Assembly (NCBI GenBank): GCA_029820875.1 | Contig: JALGUK010000112.1 | Span: forward strand, 1-6,692 | Direction of reading: 5' to 3' | Length of the DNA stretch: 6,692 nt | Source: Candidatus Zipacnadia bacterium | Lineage (GTDB): Bacteria > Armatimonadota > UBA5377 > JALGUK01 | Shown here: piece by piece, positions 1 through 5,926 of the stretch | Numbering within the stretch: the first letter of the stretch is position 1 | Layout of the letters: each line of letters begins with the position of its first letter | Translations under genes and position numbers: made by a program | Notes under the pieces: model-generated | The model's input: only the letters and a program-made list of their open reading frames with translations | The model's database searches: none | What the model was told of the DNA's origin: nothing

Positions 1-921
1 CTCCCGGAGTTGGATTGGGGCCGAAAAACCGTCATCTTCGAGGTGGTCACCGGAGGCCAGCACGCCTTCTTCTGGCGGCAGTTGACGGTGGAACGGCCGT
101 GCGAACTGCACCTCGCTTCGCAGGTTGTGGACTACCGCAATCCCGTCGTCGAAATCACCAACACCGCCAGCCCGTACGCCCCCACGACCGACGCGGAGAA
201 AGTCCGTCTGACCGTGGACGGTCAAACGACTGAGACCGGTCCGTTGCCGGCGGGCGAGACCATCAAGAGTGACATCAAACTCGCGCTCGATGCAACCAGC
301 AAGCCGGCCCTTGTCACGAAGATGGTCGAGATGAGCTACACCGCCGGGGCGCTGAGCGGCCTTCGGGTCGAACCGGTCCTGGTGGCCACCTATCCCACCC
401 AGTTTCCGCGAGTTGAGGGCGCCGTCGCGCCGGTTCTGCTTTGCAACCCGTATGACCGTTTCCTCGAGAACGTGCCGGTTGCCATCAAGCTCAGCGACTC
501 AATCGTCACCAGCATAACGCTGCAAGAGAGTTCGGGCGATATCCCCTTGCACGTGCGCGATGCGCAGGGGCGTATACTTCCGTCGCAATGGCTTCGCGAC
601 TCCGACTCCACTCTGCTCGTTTCGGCGATGCTTCCGCCCAAAGCGACTCAATTGCTTTATCTGTGCCGCGGCCTGGCTGCGCCTGAGCTTACGGACCTGC
701 GCATTGACGCCGCTGACTTGGGCTCCGGCAAGGGGAAAATCACAGTCGCGAATTCCTGCATCTCCGCGACTTTCAGCGAGCGGCAGGGCGCGGGGCTTGC
801 AAAGCTCGTCTCGAGAGCCACGGGCAGAAACTATGCCAGGCGCGGCTGCCTTGGGGTGACGTACGGAGCGTGGGGATCCGGAGCACCCGGCCATCAGCAG
901 TACCGATTTCCTCGCCCGTGA
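1..921 (+). CDS. N-terminal fragment (frame 1) of the broken beta-sandwich protein
   Basis: The frame is open from base 1 to the TGA at 919-921. The TTG at 10 could be called a start, but it has no SD at a workable distance and the protein sense continues upstream (LPELDWGRKTVIFEV), so this is an internal piece. The first 130 residues or so resemble an immunoglobulin-like or FN3-like sandwich. The following stretch (VLLCNPYDRFLENVPVAIKL, then RILPSQWLRDSDSTLLVSAM and LPPKATQLLYLCRG) follows the layout of the beta-sandwich half of alpha-mannosidase-like (GH38-type) proteins. So does a later strand, FSERQGAGLAKLVSRATGRN, which matches their usual 'fd..G.l..l.d..tGr' pattern. The last 10-15 residues (ending QQYRFPRP) are out-of-frame translation beyond the break. 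The family assignment is by pattern only and could be wrong. Confidence 0.55.
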   Translation, partial: LPELDWGRKTVIFEVVTGGQHAFFWRQLTVERPCELHLASQVVDYRNPVVEITNTASPYAPTTDAEKVRLTVDGQTTETGPLPAGETIKSDIKLALDATSKPALVTKMVEMSYTAGALSGLRVEPVLVATYPTQFPRVEGAVAPVLLCNPYDRFLENVPVAIKLSDSIVTSITLQESSGDIPLHVRDAQGRILPSQWLRDSDSTLLVSAMLPPKATQLLYLCRGLAAPELTDLRIDAADLGSGKGKITVANSCISATFSERQGAGLAKLVSRATGRNYARRGCLGVTYGAWGSGAPGHQQYRFPRP

Positions 922-2405
922 GAAGAAGGTATACTCAACGGAGACGCCAGGCCGTCTCGAGGTGGTTAGCAGCGGGCCGCTTTCGGTCACACTGCGGGCC
1001 ACATGGGCTGACGAGGCCGTCGAAAGCGAGACACTTTACACATTTTACGCCTACTTTCACCATCAAACGCACGGTGAAGCCTCGGGGGAATTTCTCCTGC
1101 GACGAACTTGTGGCATTGGACGTGCGGCTCGACAGCGAATACTTCAAAAAGATATATCCCGACTTCACCGGCATCCAGAGCTCCTTCGATGAGAACAAGC
1201 CCCACCACGGGTGGCGAGAGGGCCCCTACGTGCCGCCGGTGGCTGCGGTGCTCAACCCGCAGGCCTTCACCGAGAGCGTGTCAGTCATCGTCCGGGAGCA
1301 GTCTGGCTTAGACAAGTATCGTCAAGGTTTCTGGCCGGCTCAGCGTCCCAAGCCCGGTCCGTGCGAGCAAGCGGAAATGGAATACATCTCCACCGATGCC
1401 TCACCGGTGTCATTGACCGCCAGCATCCTGATACACCCGGGCCATCAGGCAAAGGCGGAGCAATTCCGCAAGCAGCTTCTGTCGCCGCCGACCGCGCTCC
1501 TGCCTCAGGTGGAAGACTGGCTTCCAAGGGGCCGTACAGCGGCCGAATCTGAACTGAATTCGTATGCCGACTGGTGGAACCCCTATTGGCACTATCGCAT
1601 TTTGCTGTCACCGCCGGCGGGAGGATGGTCTCCCGGGAAAGCGATGCGAGTCAACCTCGAGGATGCAATCATCCTTCCCGCACTCAACGGCGAGACCCTC
1701 GATTCCGGCTCGTGGCGGGTGATAGGGCAGGCAACCCCCGCCTCCACCCCTGTCGTGATTCCTGCCGTGCAATCCGATTCACTCACACATCAAGGCACAA
1801 GCATCCTCTTCAGCGTGCCGGTGGAGTTCTCGGAGGGAGCGCAGGGGAAGATATGGGCCTACTTCGATAGCCAGAGTAACGGGCCAAAGGCGCCGCTGCC
1901 TTCAATGACCGCTGCGGCTGGCGAGCGCCTGGCGAACGGCGACTTTGAGAAGGGGACGCTGTTCTGGGAATGGGTGAACGCCGAATTGACCGATAAAGAC
2001 GCCCACACGGGAAAGCAGGCGGCACGCTTGGAGCGCACGAGCGCCGAGGGTTACTCGCTGATTGCCAACAGGTCACTTCCCGTCGTGCCGGAGGGCCTCT
2101 ATAGGTTGCGTCTGTGGGCCAAGACGAACGTGCCCGGGTTGAAACTGCGTGCTAACATTTACTCGTCAGGCAAATTCGACTTCCCCCATGTATTGCTGCC
2201 ACTATCCGGCGATGGAGCTTGGCATCGGTATGAGTTATACCTGACAACAGGAGAGTTTCCTCCCGGGATTCGACCCGCACTGAGGTTGTGGGTGGCAGGA
2301 CAAGTGGGTGATGTTGTGGTGGACGACGTGGAATTGGCGTTCAGTAAGGACCGAACCGAAAGCGCACGAGCCACTGCCCGTGCGCTGGAAGTGCAATCGC
2401 GTTAA
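870..2405 (+). CDS. C-terminal fragment (frame 3) with CBM-like domain
   Basis: This frame can be opened at the ATG at 870, but its first 60 residues or so are Arg/Pro/Ser-rich and non-sensical. They lie antiphase to the real frame-2 coding, and true protein starts only near TFTIKRTVKPRG (about nt 1053). Residues about 62-200 look like the end of a galactose-mutarotase-like supersandwich (DVRLDSEYFKKIYPDFTG, VSVIVREQSG). Residues about 233-333 begin DWWNPYWHYRILLS and end GKIWAYFDS, like a DUF2341-type beta domain. Residues about 353-491 start LANGDFEKG and end DVVVDDVELAF, the layout of a CBM4/9-like galactose-binding fold, with paired Trp/Tyr residues on strands. A hydrophilic tail of 20 residues follows. 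There is no SD or credible start of its own, so I read it as the 3' part of the broken upstream gene. The stop lies 53 bases from the convergent Roadblock gene stop. Confidence 0.55.
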   Translation: MGIRSTRPSAVPISSPVRRRYTQRRRQAVSRWLAAGRFRSHCGPHGLTRPSKARHFTHFTPTFTIKRTVKPRGNFSCDELVALDVRLDSEYFKKIYPDFTGIQSSFDENKPHHGWREGPYVPPVAAVLNPQAFTESVSVIVREQSGLDKYRQGFWPAQRPKPGPCEQAEMEYISTDASPVSLTASILIHPGHQAKAEQFRKQLLSPPTALLPQVEDWLPRGRTAAESELNSYADWWNPYWHYRILLSPPAGGWSPGKAMRVNLEDAIILPALNGETLDSGSWRVIGQATPASTPVVIPAVQSDSLTHQGTSILFSVPVEFSEGAQGKIWAYFDSQSNGPKAPLPSMTAAAGERLANGDFEKGTLFWEWVNAELTDKDAHTGKQAARLERTSAEGYSLIANRSLPVVPEGLYRLRLWAKTNVPGLKLRANIYSSGKFDFPHVLLPLSGDGAWHRYELYLTTGEFPPGIRPALRLWVAGQVGDVVVDDVELAFSKDRTESARATARALEVQSR

Positions 2406-2458
2406 GCGCTCTGTGGAGAAGCTACAATTCCGGGCAGATGCGTCACCCTTTGGAGGGC

Positions 2459-2827
2459 CTAAATCTCCGCCGCAACCGCCTTGCAGGCACTCCGAGCGGC
2501 CAGCAGCACCAGACCCAGCTTGGCATCCGGGTCGCAAAGTGTCAAAAGGTAGGCCCCTTCACCCGCGGACGTGAGCAAGGCATACCCGTTTTCACCGCGC
2601 GCATAGAACTCGCTGAGCTGACCGCGCTCAAGCCCGCCGACCGCGTCGGCTGCCAGGTCAAGCACATGGGCTGCATTGGCCGCCAGTCCATCTGAGTCAG
2701 CTTGCTCAGGCATGTCGGAGGCCAGTACAAACCCGTCTGTAGTGATGACGGCTGCACCTTGGATGTAAGGGTCCTTCTGACAGAGTTGGCTGACTGCTTC
2801 TTGGAGTGCGTCGGGTTGTTCTGCCAT
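2459..2827 (-). CDS. Roadblock/LC7 domain protein (MglB-like)
   Basis: This is a 122-residue single-domain protein of the Roadblock/LC7 family, small cytoplasmic dimers that regulate or scaffold Ras-like GTPases; MglB in Myxococcus is the best-known bacterial case. The family pattern is visible: an N-terminal helix (DALQEAVSQLCQKDPYIQ), the strand pair GAAVITTDGFVLASD at residues 24-38, a central helix (ANAAHVLDLAADAVGGLE), and C-terminal strands YALLTSAGEGAYLLTL and KLGLVLLAARSACKAV. The length is normal for the family. The ATG at 2827 is well supported by AAGGAGG (plus-strand CCTCCTT at 2837-2843) with a 9-base spacer. It lies 64 bases downstream of the response regulator gene, same strand, and probably shares its transcript. 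No MglA-type GTPase gene is visible in the window, so its partner is unknown. The family call is firm and the specific role is not. Confidence 0.9.
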   Translation of the reverse strand: MAEQPDALQEAVSQLCQKDPYIQGAAVITTDGFVLASDMPEQADSDGLAANAAHVLDLAADAVGGLERGQLSEFYARGENGYALLTSAGEGAYLLTLCDPDAKLGLVLLAARSACKAVAAEI

Positions 2828-2891
2828 GCTGCGTAGCCTCCTTGGCTCGGATTCATACGCCGGTGCGCTGGTTTACCACTCACGAGGCCGT

Positions 2892-3611
2892 TTACTGGTC
2901 GCGCCGAAACTCATCCAGCCGCCGTACGCCCTCCATAATCAGTTCGAGATTGCTCGATGCGAGCGGCTCTTTGGACCGTGGCTGCTGGTCCTGGAATTCG
3001 AACACACCGCTGTTCCACAGCAGTAACTTGTAGAATGCCTCCTCACCATTCAGCTTGCCCACCTGTGCATACGTAACATGACCCTCGTACAGGTCTATCT
3101 CCGCCTTCTCATGCGGAGTCATCAGCAAGAGCACTCCTGTTCGGCGGTTTACTTCGAGTGTCTGAATGACATCCGCGAGCGGAACGTCCTCTAAACGGCC
3201 TCCGATTCGCAGGGTCCCGTCGAATTGCGCCTGCACATCAGTACGGGTGAGGATGCCCTCGATGCGTGCAAGCAATTCGGCAAAGTCGAATGGCTTTGTC
3301 ACATAGTCATATGCGCCCAGACGCAAACCCCGCACACGGTCCGAGACATCGCTTCGACCGGTCAGGAAAATGCAAGGGATGTTCTTCGTATACGGCTGAG
3401 CCAGGAGAGTCTTCACAAACTGAAAGCCGTCAACAGCGGGCATCGTCACGTCGACGATTATCAGGTCCGGGCCGTGCGACATGGCCTGGTCGAACGCTTC
3501 AATCCCATCCCGCGCCTCAAGGACGTTGTAGCCTTGCTTGCCGAGCCGATGGGAAAGCATCGCTCGCAAATCATCGTCATCGTCAACCACGAGGATGGTC
3601 TTCTGTGACAT
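2892..3611 (-). CDS. Response regulator: REC receiver + DUF4388 (PATAN) output domain
   Basis: This is a 239-residue cytoplasmic two-component response regulator. REC domain, residues about 4-122: acidic cluster DDDDD at 10-14, phospho-acceptor Asp54 in LIIVDVTMP, Thr84 in FLTGR and Lys106 in TKPFD, so every residue needed for phosphotransfer is present. Residues about 130-225 form a DUF4388 domain: FDGTLRIGGRLEDVPLADVI opens it, followed by TLEVNRRTGVLLL, the 'G.v.yA..G.l.GeeAfy.ll.W..G.F.F' core (EGHVTYAQVGKLNGEEAFYK) and NSGVFEFQ. DUF4388 was first described at the N-terminus of cyanobacterial PatA and is thought to mediate protein contacts. There is no DNA-binding domain, so output is probably by protein-protein interaction, plausibly through the downstream Roadblock protein. 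The ATG at 3611 has only a modest SD (GGGGGA, spacer 5). No histidine kinase gene is present here. Confidence 0.93.
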   Translation of the reverse strand: MSQKTILVVDDDDDLRAMLSHRLGKQGYNVLEARDGIEAFDQAMSHGPDLIIVDVTMPAVDGFQFVKTLLAQPYTKNIPCIFLTGRSDVSDRVRGLRLGAYDYVTKPFDFAELLARIEGILTRTDVQAQFDGTLRIGGRLEDVPLADVIQTLEVNRRTGVLLLMTPHEKAEIDLYEGHVTYAQVGKLNGEEAFYKLLLWNSGVFEFQDQQPRSKEPLASSNLELIMEGVRRLDEFRRDQ

Positions 3612-3684
3612 GCGAGTCCCCCGTTGGCCACTGTGGCGAACCGGCTAAACAGTCGGCGACAACAAGCCCATTTTAACTGTATGG

Positions 3685-3713
3685 AGTATAGCACAAAAAC
3701 ACATGGCAGTCAA
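3685..3713 (-). promoter_or_regulatory. Strong sigma70-type promoter for the response regulator/Roadblock operon
   Basis: On the minus strand, TTGACT (-35; plus-strand AGTCAA at 3708-3713) is separated by exactly 17 bases from TATACT (-10; plus-strand AGTATA at 3685-3690). Both match the consensus at 5 of 6 positions. The bases just before the -10 are TGC, giving an extended -10. The expected transcription start is near 3678, which leaves a leader of about 67 bases before the ATG at 3611. This is the best promoter match in the window. No operator repeat is evident around it. Confidence 0.72.
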
Positions 3714-3797
3714 TTGAATCTGGTCCATTTTACTTGCCACTGTCGCCTGTTAGCGGAATGTTGGGAGCGGCAGCTCATACAGGGTACGCTCACCCAT

Positions 3798-3835
3798 AAA
3801 AAAATATAGGCGTCCCTTTCAAGGGACGCCTATAT
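3798..3835 (-). terminator. Rho-independent terminator of the pseudopilin operon
   Basis: The arms TATAGGCGTCCCTT (3805-3818) and AAGGGACGCCTATA (3821-3834) are perfect 14-base inverted repeats, extended to 15 pairs by A3804-T3835, around a two-base centre (about four unpaired bases once the closing pair opens). Read on the minus strand, the stem is followed by seven Ts (plus-strand As 3798-3804). It lies 38 bases past the stop of the small membrane protein gene and upstream of the response regulator promoter, so it separates two co-directional operons. The plus-strand side has a short TGTTTT tail, but no plus-strand gene feeds into it. Confidence 0.9.
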
Positions 3836-3872
3836 GTTTTCCGAATTCCAGACGCGCTATGAAGACCGGGAC

Positions 3873-4109
3873 TTAGCCGCCTGGCGCAGTGGGAGCTGGC
3901 GGTGCAGGCGCCGGGGGAGGAACTGGGCCGGCGGCACCACCTACGCCCGGCGGAGGGCCGGCGCCCGGAGGCATGGCCTTCGGAACCGGTCCTTGCCACC
4001 CTTTCTTGGCCGGCTTCTTGCCGTAAGTCATGTACCAGACCCCCGCGAGGATCACGAGGATTACGATAATGACTATAACAACCACGGCTGGGCTGAGCTG
4101 TTTCTTCAT
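3873..4109 (-). CDS. Small single-pass membrane protein with Pro/Gly/Ala-rich tail
   Basis: I do not recognise a family for this 78-residue protein. Residues 1-6 (MKKQLS) are a short charged start, and residues about 7-26 (AVVVIVIIVILVILAGVW) form a strongly hydrophobic helix that would act as a signal anchor. They are followed by MTYGKKPAKKGW and then a tail from about residue 41 made almost entirely of Pro, Gly and Ala (PPGAGPPPG, PVPPPAPAPPAPTAPGG). The basic residues fall on both sides of the helix, so topology is ambiguous; an outward tail is likely by analogy with linker-tailed anchors. I chose the ATG at 4109 (GGGGGA SD, spacer 6). A longer reading from 4232 would overlap the pseudopilin gene by 74 bases and add an Arg-rich, unlikely N-terminus. 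The gene starts 49 bases after the pseudopilin stop and is followed by the terminator, so the two are probably co-transcribed. Confidence 0.78.
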   Translation of the reverse strand: MKKQLSPAVVVIVIIVILVILAGVWYMTYGKKPAKKGWQGPVPKAMPPGAGPPPGVGGAAGPVPPPAPAPPAPTAPGG

Positions 4110-4158
4110 GCTGTTTCCCCCGTGTGATGAATTGGGCCGGACTCGCCTCTTTTGGGTG

Positions 4159-4902
4159 CTACGGCACGTTGCGCCACCACATCTTCTGTAGCTCCAGCGG
4201 GTACGGATGCGTTGTTGAGAAGATGCTGACATTCACCGACTTCGCGTGCCCGTCGAAGAACAGGATGTTCGCGTTTGTAGCCATGTGCCGGGCCGACGGT
4301 AGCACGTTGCCCCATCCCCCGCCAGAGAACATGCCCGGGTGGCCCCAGTCAAGGGCTGAATCTGCCAGCAACATAAAGTTGCCCGGATAATTGACCTTGC
4401 TTGTGGAGGCCCTGGGGCTCACCTCGTCAGCCGGGTTGTCCCCGTTGTAAGGCATGCCCCAACCGTTGCCACCAAGCTCAGGCACGTATGGAGGCCGCCC
4501 GCCTGCGCCGATGTTCATCGAGTAGTGACAGCCCACGTAAGTGGTGGGGTCGTCGTCGCCCGTGAGGCTTGTCGCAGGGCAATGGCCAATCTGCGTGTTT
4601 TTCATGTAGGGGTCGAGAATGGAGCCCGGGAACATGACGTCATGGGAGGGATAACCGGAAAGCCCTACTTGGGCTCCTGAGCCGATCCAGTAGAATATCA
4701 ACGTTTCGTCATAGTCGGAGTGGTACTGCATTATCGCCAGGCCGAGCTGCTTGAGGTTGCTCAGGCAGCTCGTTGACAACGCCTTCTCCCGCGCTTTGGC
4801 AAACACTGGGAACAAGATTGCGGCCAGGATCGCGATGATAGCAATCACGACCAGAAGCTCAATCAACGTAAACCCGGCATAACGCTTGGCTGTTGAGCCC
4901 AT
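4159..4902 (-). CDS. Type II secretion/type IV pilus-like pseudopilin (prepilin-type N-terminal domain, H-X-DG type)
   Basis: This is a 247-residue exported pseudopilin. The class III signal is complete: a short basic leader ending KRYAG, predicted prepilin peptidase cleavage between Gly10 and Phe11, then [10 protein letters not shown] with Glu at mature position +5, the conserved methylation/assembly residue. [11 protein letters not shown] follows at 31-41, then [20 protein letters not shown], the usual start of the periplasmic domain in DUF1559-like and Armatimonadota-type pseudopilins. Near the C-terminus, [17 protein letters not shown] (His206 to Asp217-Gly218) matches the processing-associated H-X9-DG motif but with ten residues between His and Asp. 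Three periplasmic-domain cysteines (46, 110, 128 approximately) could form a disulfide. Start: the in-frame ATG at 4923 lies before the SD, whereas Met at 4902 follows AAGGAGG with a 10-base spacer, so I use 4902. Probably the first gene of a two-gene unit with the small membrane protein. Confidence 0.92.
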   Translation of the reverse strand: MGSTAKRYAGFTLIELLVVIAIIAILAAILFPVFAKAREKALSTSCLSNLKQLGLAIMQYHSDYDETLIFYWIGSGAQVGLSGYPSHDVMFPGSILDPYMKNTQIGHCPATSLTGDDDPTTYVGCHYSMNIGAGGRPPYVPELGGNGWGMPYNGDNPADEVSPRASTSKVNYPGNFMLLADSALDWGHPGMFSGGGWGNVLPSARHMATNANILFFDGHAKSVNVSIFSTTHPYPLELQKMWWRNVP

Positions 4903-4912
4903 TTGCCTCTTT

Positions 4913-4919
4913 CCTCCTT
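4913..4919 (-). promoter_or_regulatory. SD site that fixes the pseudopilin start
   Basis: Plus-strand CCTCCTT reads AAGGAGG on the minus strand, 10 bases before the ATG at 4902. It falls inside the reading frame that would begin at the ATG at 4923, so the shorter start is preferred. It also gives a leader peptide of 10 residues before the cleavage site, a normal length for a class III signal. Confidence 0.75.
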
Positions 4920-4987
4920 GCATTGTGGTGTAGTTGCAACAACCGTGTAATTCGCGTTTCTTCCTAACGTTCCCTCCTTATATATTT

Positions 4988-5017
4988 ATATTATTGACTT
5001 CGCTCGCTATCTCACAA
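4988..5017 (-). promoter_or_regulatory. Candidate promoter for the pseudopilin operon
   Basis: On the minus strand, TTGTGA (plus-strand TCACAA, 5012-5017) and TAATAT (plus-strand ATATTA, 4988-4993) are spaced by 18 bases; each matches the sigma70 consensus at 4 of 6 positions. They lie in the most AT-rich stretch of the window, where other -10-like words (such as TATAAA at 4985-4990) also occur, so the exact -10 is uncertain. The leader would be about 80 bases. Confidence 0.4.
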
Positions 5018-5203
5018 ATGTTTTACGTGTTGCTTCCAGTCGAGGAACCTTTTTCCCTTCTATGACGAGGAAATTTTTTGGCACATTGGCGATAACTTGC
5101 AAAACGCCGCAGAGGTCAGAATACCTGCAGCGCGAATCCTCTGTTTGAGCCTGATGAGCACGATTAGTCGCGTTCGTGCAGACCCGGAATCGTGATATGG
5201 CGG

Positions 5204-5210
5204 AAGGGAG
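5204..5210 (+). promoter_or_regulatory. SD site that fixes the start of the first SIS gene
   Basis: AAGGGAG lies 8 bases before the ATG at 5219. The alternative GTG at 5192 is upstream of this site, has no purine-rich sequence before it, and would add nine residues ahead of the Tat-like motif. Confidence 0.65.
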
Positions 5211-5218
5211 CTGACCCA

Positions 5219-5926
5219 ATGACGCGACGCGAATTCGCTCGGATGGTGGCTGTGCTTGTTGCCGCTAGCGAGGCCAATATATTGCTGGCCGCCGCTGAGC
5301 CGCCCGACGCGATGCGCCGGTACATCAATCGAGTCCGGCGCGACCTCCGTCGTTTGCAAGCCCAGCAATGCGATGCCACACAGGCTGCAGGTGCCCGCCT
5401 GGCCGAGCGTGTGGCCTCCGGAGGGCGCCTTCTGATATTCGATCAGCACGGCGCTTATTCCTCGGAGGCGTTGGGACGTGCGGGAGGGCTGATGGCAATC
5501 ACTCCCGTTCGCGACGGCAGCGAAGCCTCGGTTCGACCAGGGGACGCGCTGCTTATAATCTCCGACGAGCCTGCGGCCGAGGCGGATCTCGCAGTCGCCA
5601 GGCCCGCTCGCGACCGGGGCGCACTGGTGGTGGGCATCTGTCCCAAGGGAGACGGTACAGGGACATTGGCCGAGGCCTGCGACATCGCGCTTGACAACTA
5701 CGTCCGTGACGGAGACGGCGTCGTCGCCATCCCGGGGCATCCGGAACGCGTCGGCCCGACCTCAGGCGTGATGAATACCGCGATTCTGTGGGCGCTCACG
5801 GCGGCCTACATCGAGGCTATGGAGGGCCTGGGCAAGCCGCCTCATGTGTGGATGAGCATAAAGCGCCCCGGTGCCGGCGATTTCAACGCCAAGGCCCGCG
5901 AGGCGGCCAGGGAGGTCGGGTATTGA
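5219..5926 (+). CDS. SIS (sugar isomerase) domain protein with Tat-like N-terminus
   Basis: This is a 235-residue protein of the SIS fold, which binds phosphosugars in isomerases and in transcription regulators. It resembles the stand-alone SIS proteins often annotated 'sugar isomerase domain-containing' (COG4821-like). The domain proper begins near residue 30 (DAMRRYINRVRRDLRRLQAQ), followed by strand RLLIFDQHG, then SSEALGRAGGL at 81-91 (the 'E...RaGGl' signature). DALLIISDEP and GALVVGICPKGDG are the second and third Rossmann-like strands, and GPTSGVMNTAILWALTAAYI is at 179-198. The C-terminus (SIKRPGAGDFNAKAREAARE) resembles that family. The canonical GxGHS is altered to FDQHGAYS, so substrate or catalysis may differ. 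Residues 2-8 read TRREFAR, a close twin-arginine motif, then a mostly apolar run to LAAA near residue 26; Glu18 inside that run weakens the signal prediction. Its stop overlaps the next start by one base. Confidence 0.82.
   Translation: MTRREFARMVAVLVAASEANILLAAAEPPDAMRRYINRVRRDLRRLQAQQCDATQAAGARLAERVASGGRLLIFDQHGAYSSEALGRAGGLMAITPVRDGSEASVRPGDALLIISDEPAAEADLAVARPARDRGALVVGICPKGDGTGTLAEACDIALDNYVRDGDGVVAIPGHPERVGPTSGVMNTAILWALTAAYIEAMEGLGKPPHVWMSIKRPGAGDFNAKAREAAREVGY

Larger units (their letters stand above)
1..2405 (+). pseudogene. Large multidomain beta-sandwich protein, 5'-truncated by the window, two frameshifts
   Basis: Three plus-strand frames in succession carry one continuous protein. 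Frame 1 runs from the window edge to about 872-900. Frame 2 runs from there to about 1043-1060 and reads STDFLAREKKVYSTETPGRL and then SSGPLSVTLRATWADEAVES. Frame 3 then runs to the TAA at 2403-2405. Removing one G from the GGGG at 872-875 and one T from the TTT at 1055-1057 (or the TTTT at 1043-1046) restores one frame of exactly 800 codons plus stop, joining as AWDPEHPAISSTDFLA and TFYAYFTIKRTVKPRG. The frame is open to base 1, so the true start lies upstream. Domain order, by pattern only: N-terminal beta-sandwich, a sandwich region like that C-terminal in family 38 glycosidases, a galactose-mutarotase-like region, a WHYR-type beta domain, and a CBM-like C-terminus. No catalytic residues can be named. 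It may be a recent pseudogene or an intact gene with two indel errors. Confidence 0.72.
4903..5218. other. Divergent intergenic region between the pseudopilin and SIS genes
   Basis: These 316 bases contain no convincing protein gene. The left part holds the pseudopilin leader with two AAGGAGG sites on the minus strand (4913-4919, used; 4973-4979, no start codon within reach), an 8-base palindrome GTTGCAAC at 4933-4940, and the candidate minus-strand promoter. The right part (about 5050-5218) must hold the start signals of the SIS operon, but I find no good plus-strand promoter. TTGACT at 4994-4999 has only AATGTT at the right distance. A 6-base stem (GCACGA 5158-5163 with TCGTGC 5174-5179, ten-base loop) sits about 40 bases before the SIS start. 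Confidence 0.5.

Noticed and set aside
499..1002. Minus-strand open frame of 167 codons opposite the broken gene
   Set aside because: The composition is Arg/Ser-rich with no domain, while the plus strand carries coherent protein through the same bases.
2406..2458. Possible terminator between the broken gene and the Roadblock gene
   Set aside because: Only a 4-base stem (CCCT/AGGG around 2446-2457) and no T run; not supportable.
3873..4232. Longer reading of the small membrane protein, 119 residues from 4232
   Set aside because: It overlaps the pseudopilin 3' end by 74 bases, and its extra N-terminus is Arg/Ser-rich. The ATG at 4109 has an SD and gives a normal signal-anchor start.
4933..4940. 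8-base palindrome GTTGCAAC in the pseudopilin leader, as a possible operator
   Set aside because: It is too short, has no second copy nearby, and lies downstream of the candidate promoter.
4994..5022. Plus-strand TTGACT as the -35 of a SIS operon promoter
   Set aside because: The hexamer at the right spacing is AATGTT, matching only 3 of 6, and it lies about 200 bases from the start codon.
5151..5179. Hammerhead ribozyme-like start: CTGATGA followed by a 6-base stem (GCACGA/TCGTGC)
   Set aside because: The required GAAA after the stem is absent (AGAC instead), and I find no flanking stems I and III; chance match.
5060..5740. Minus-strand open frame of 226 codons opposite the first SIS gene
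   Set aside because: It is antisense to a gene with clear protein motifs, has no recognisable domain and no SD; typical of GC-rich DNA.
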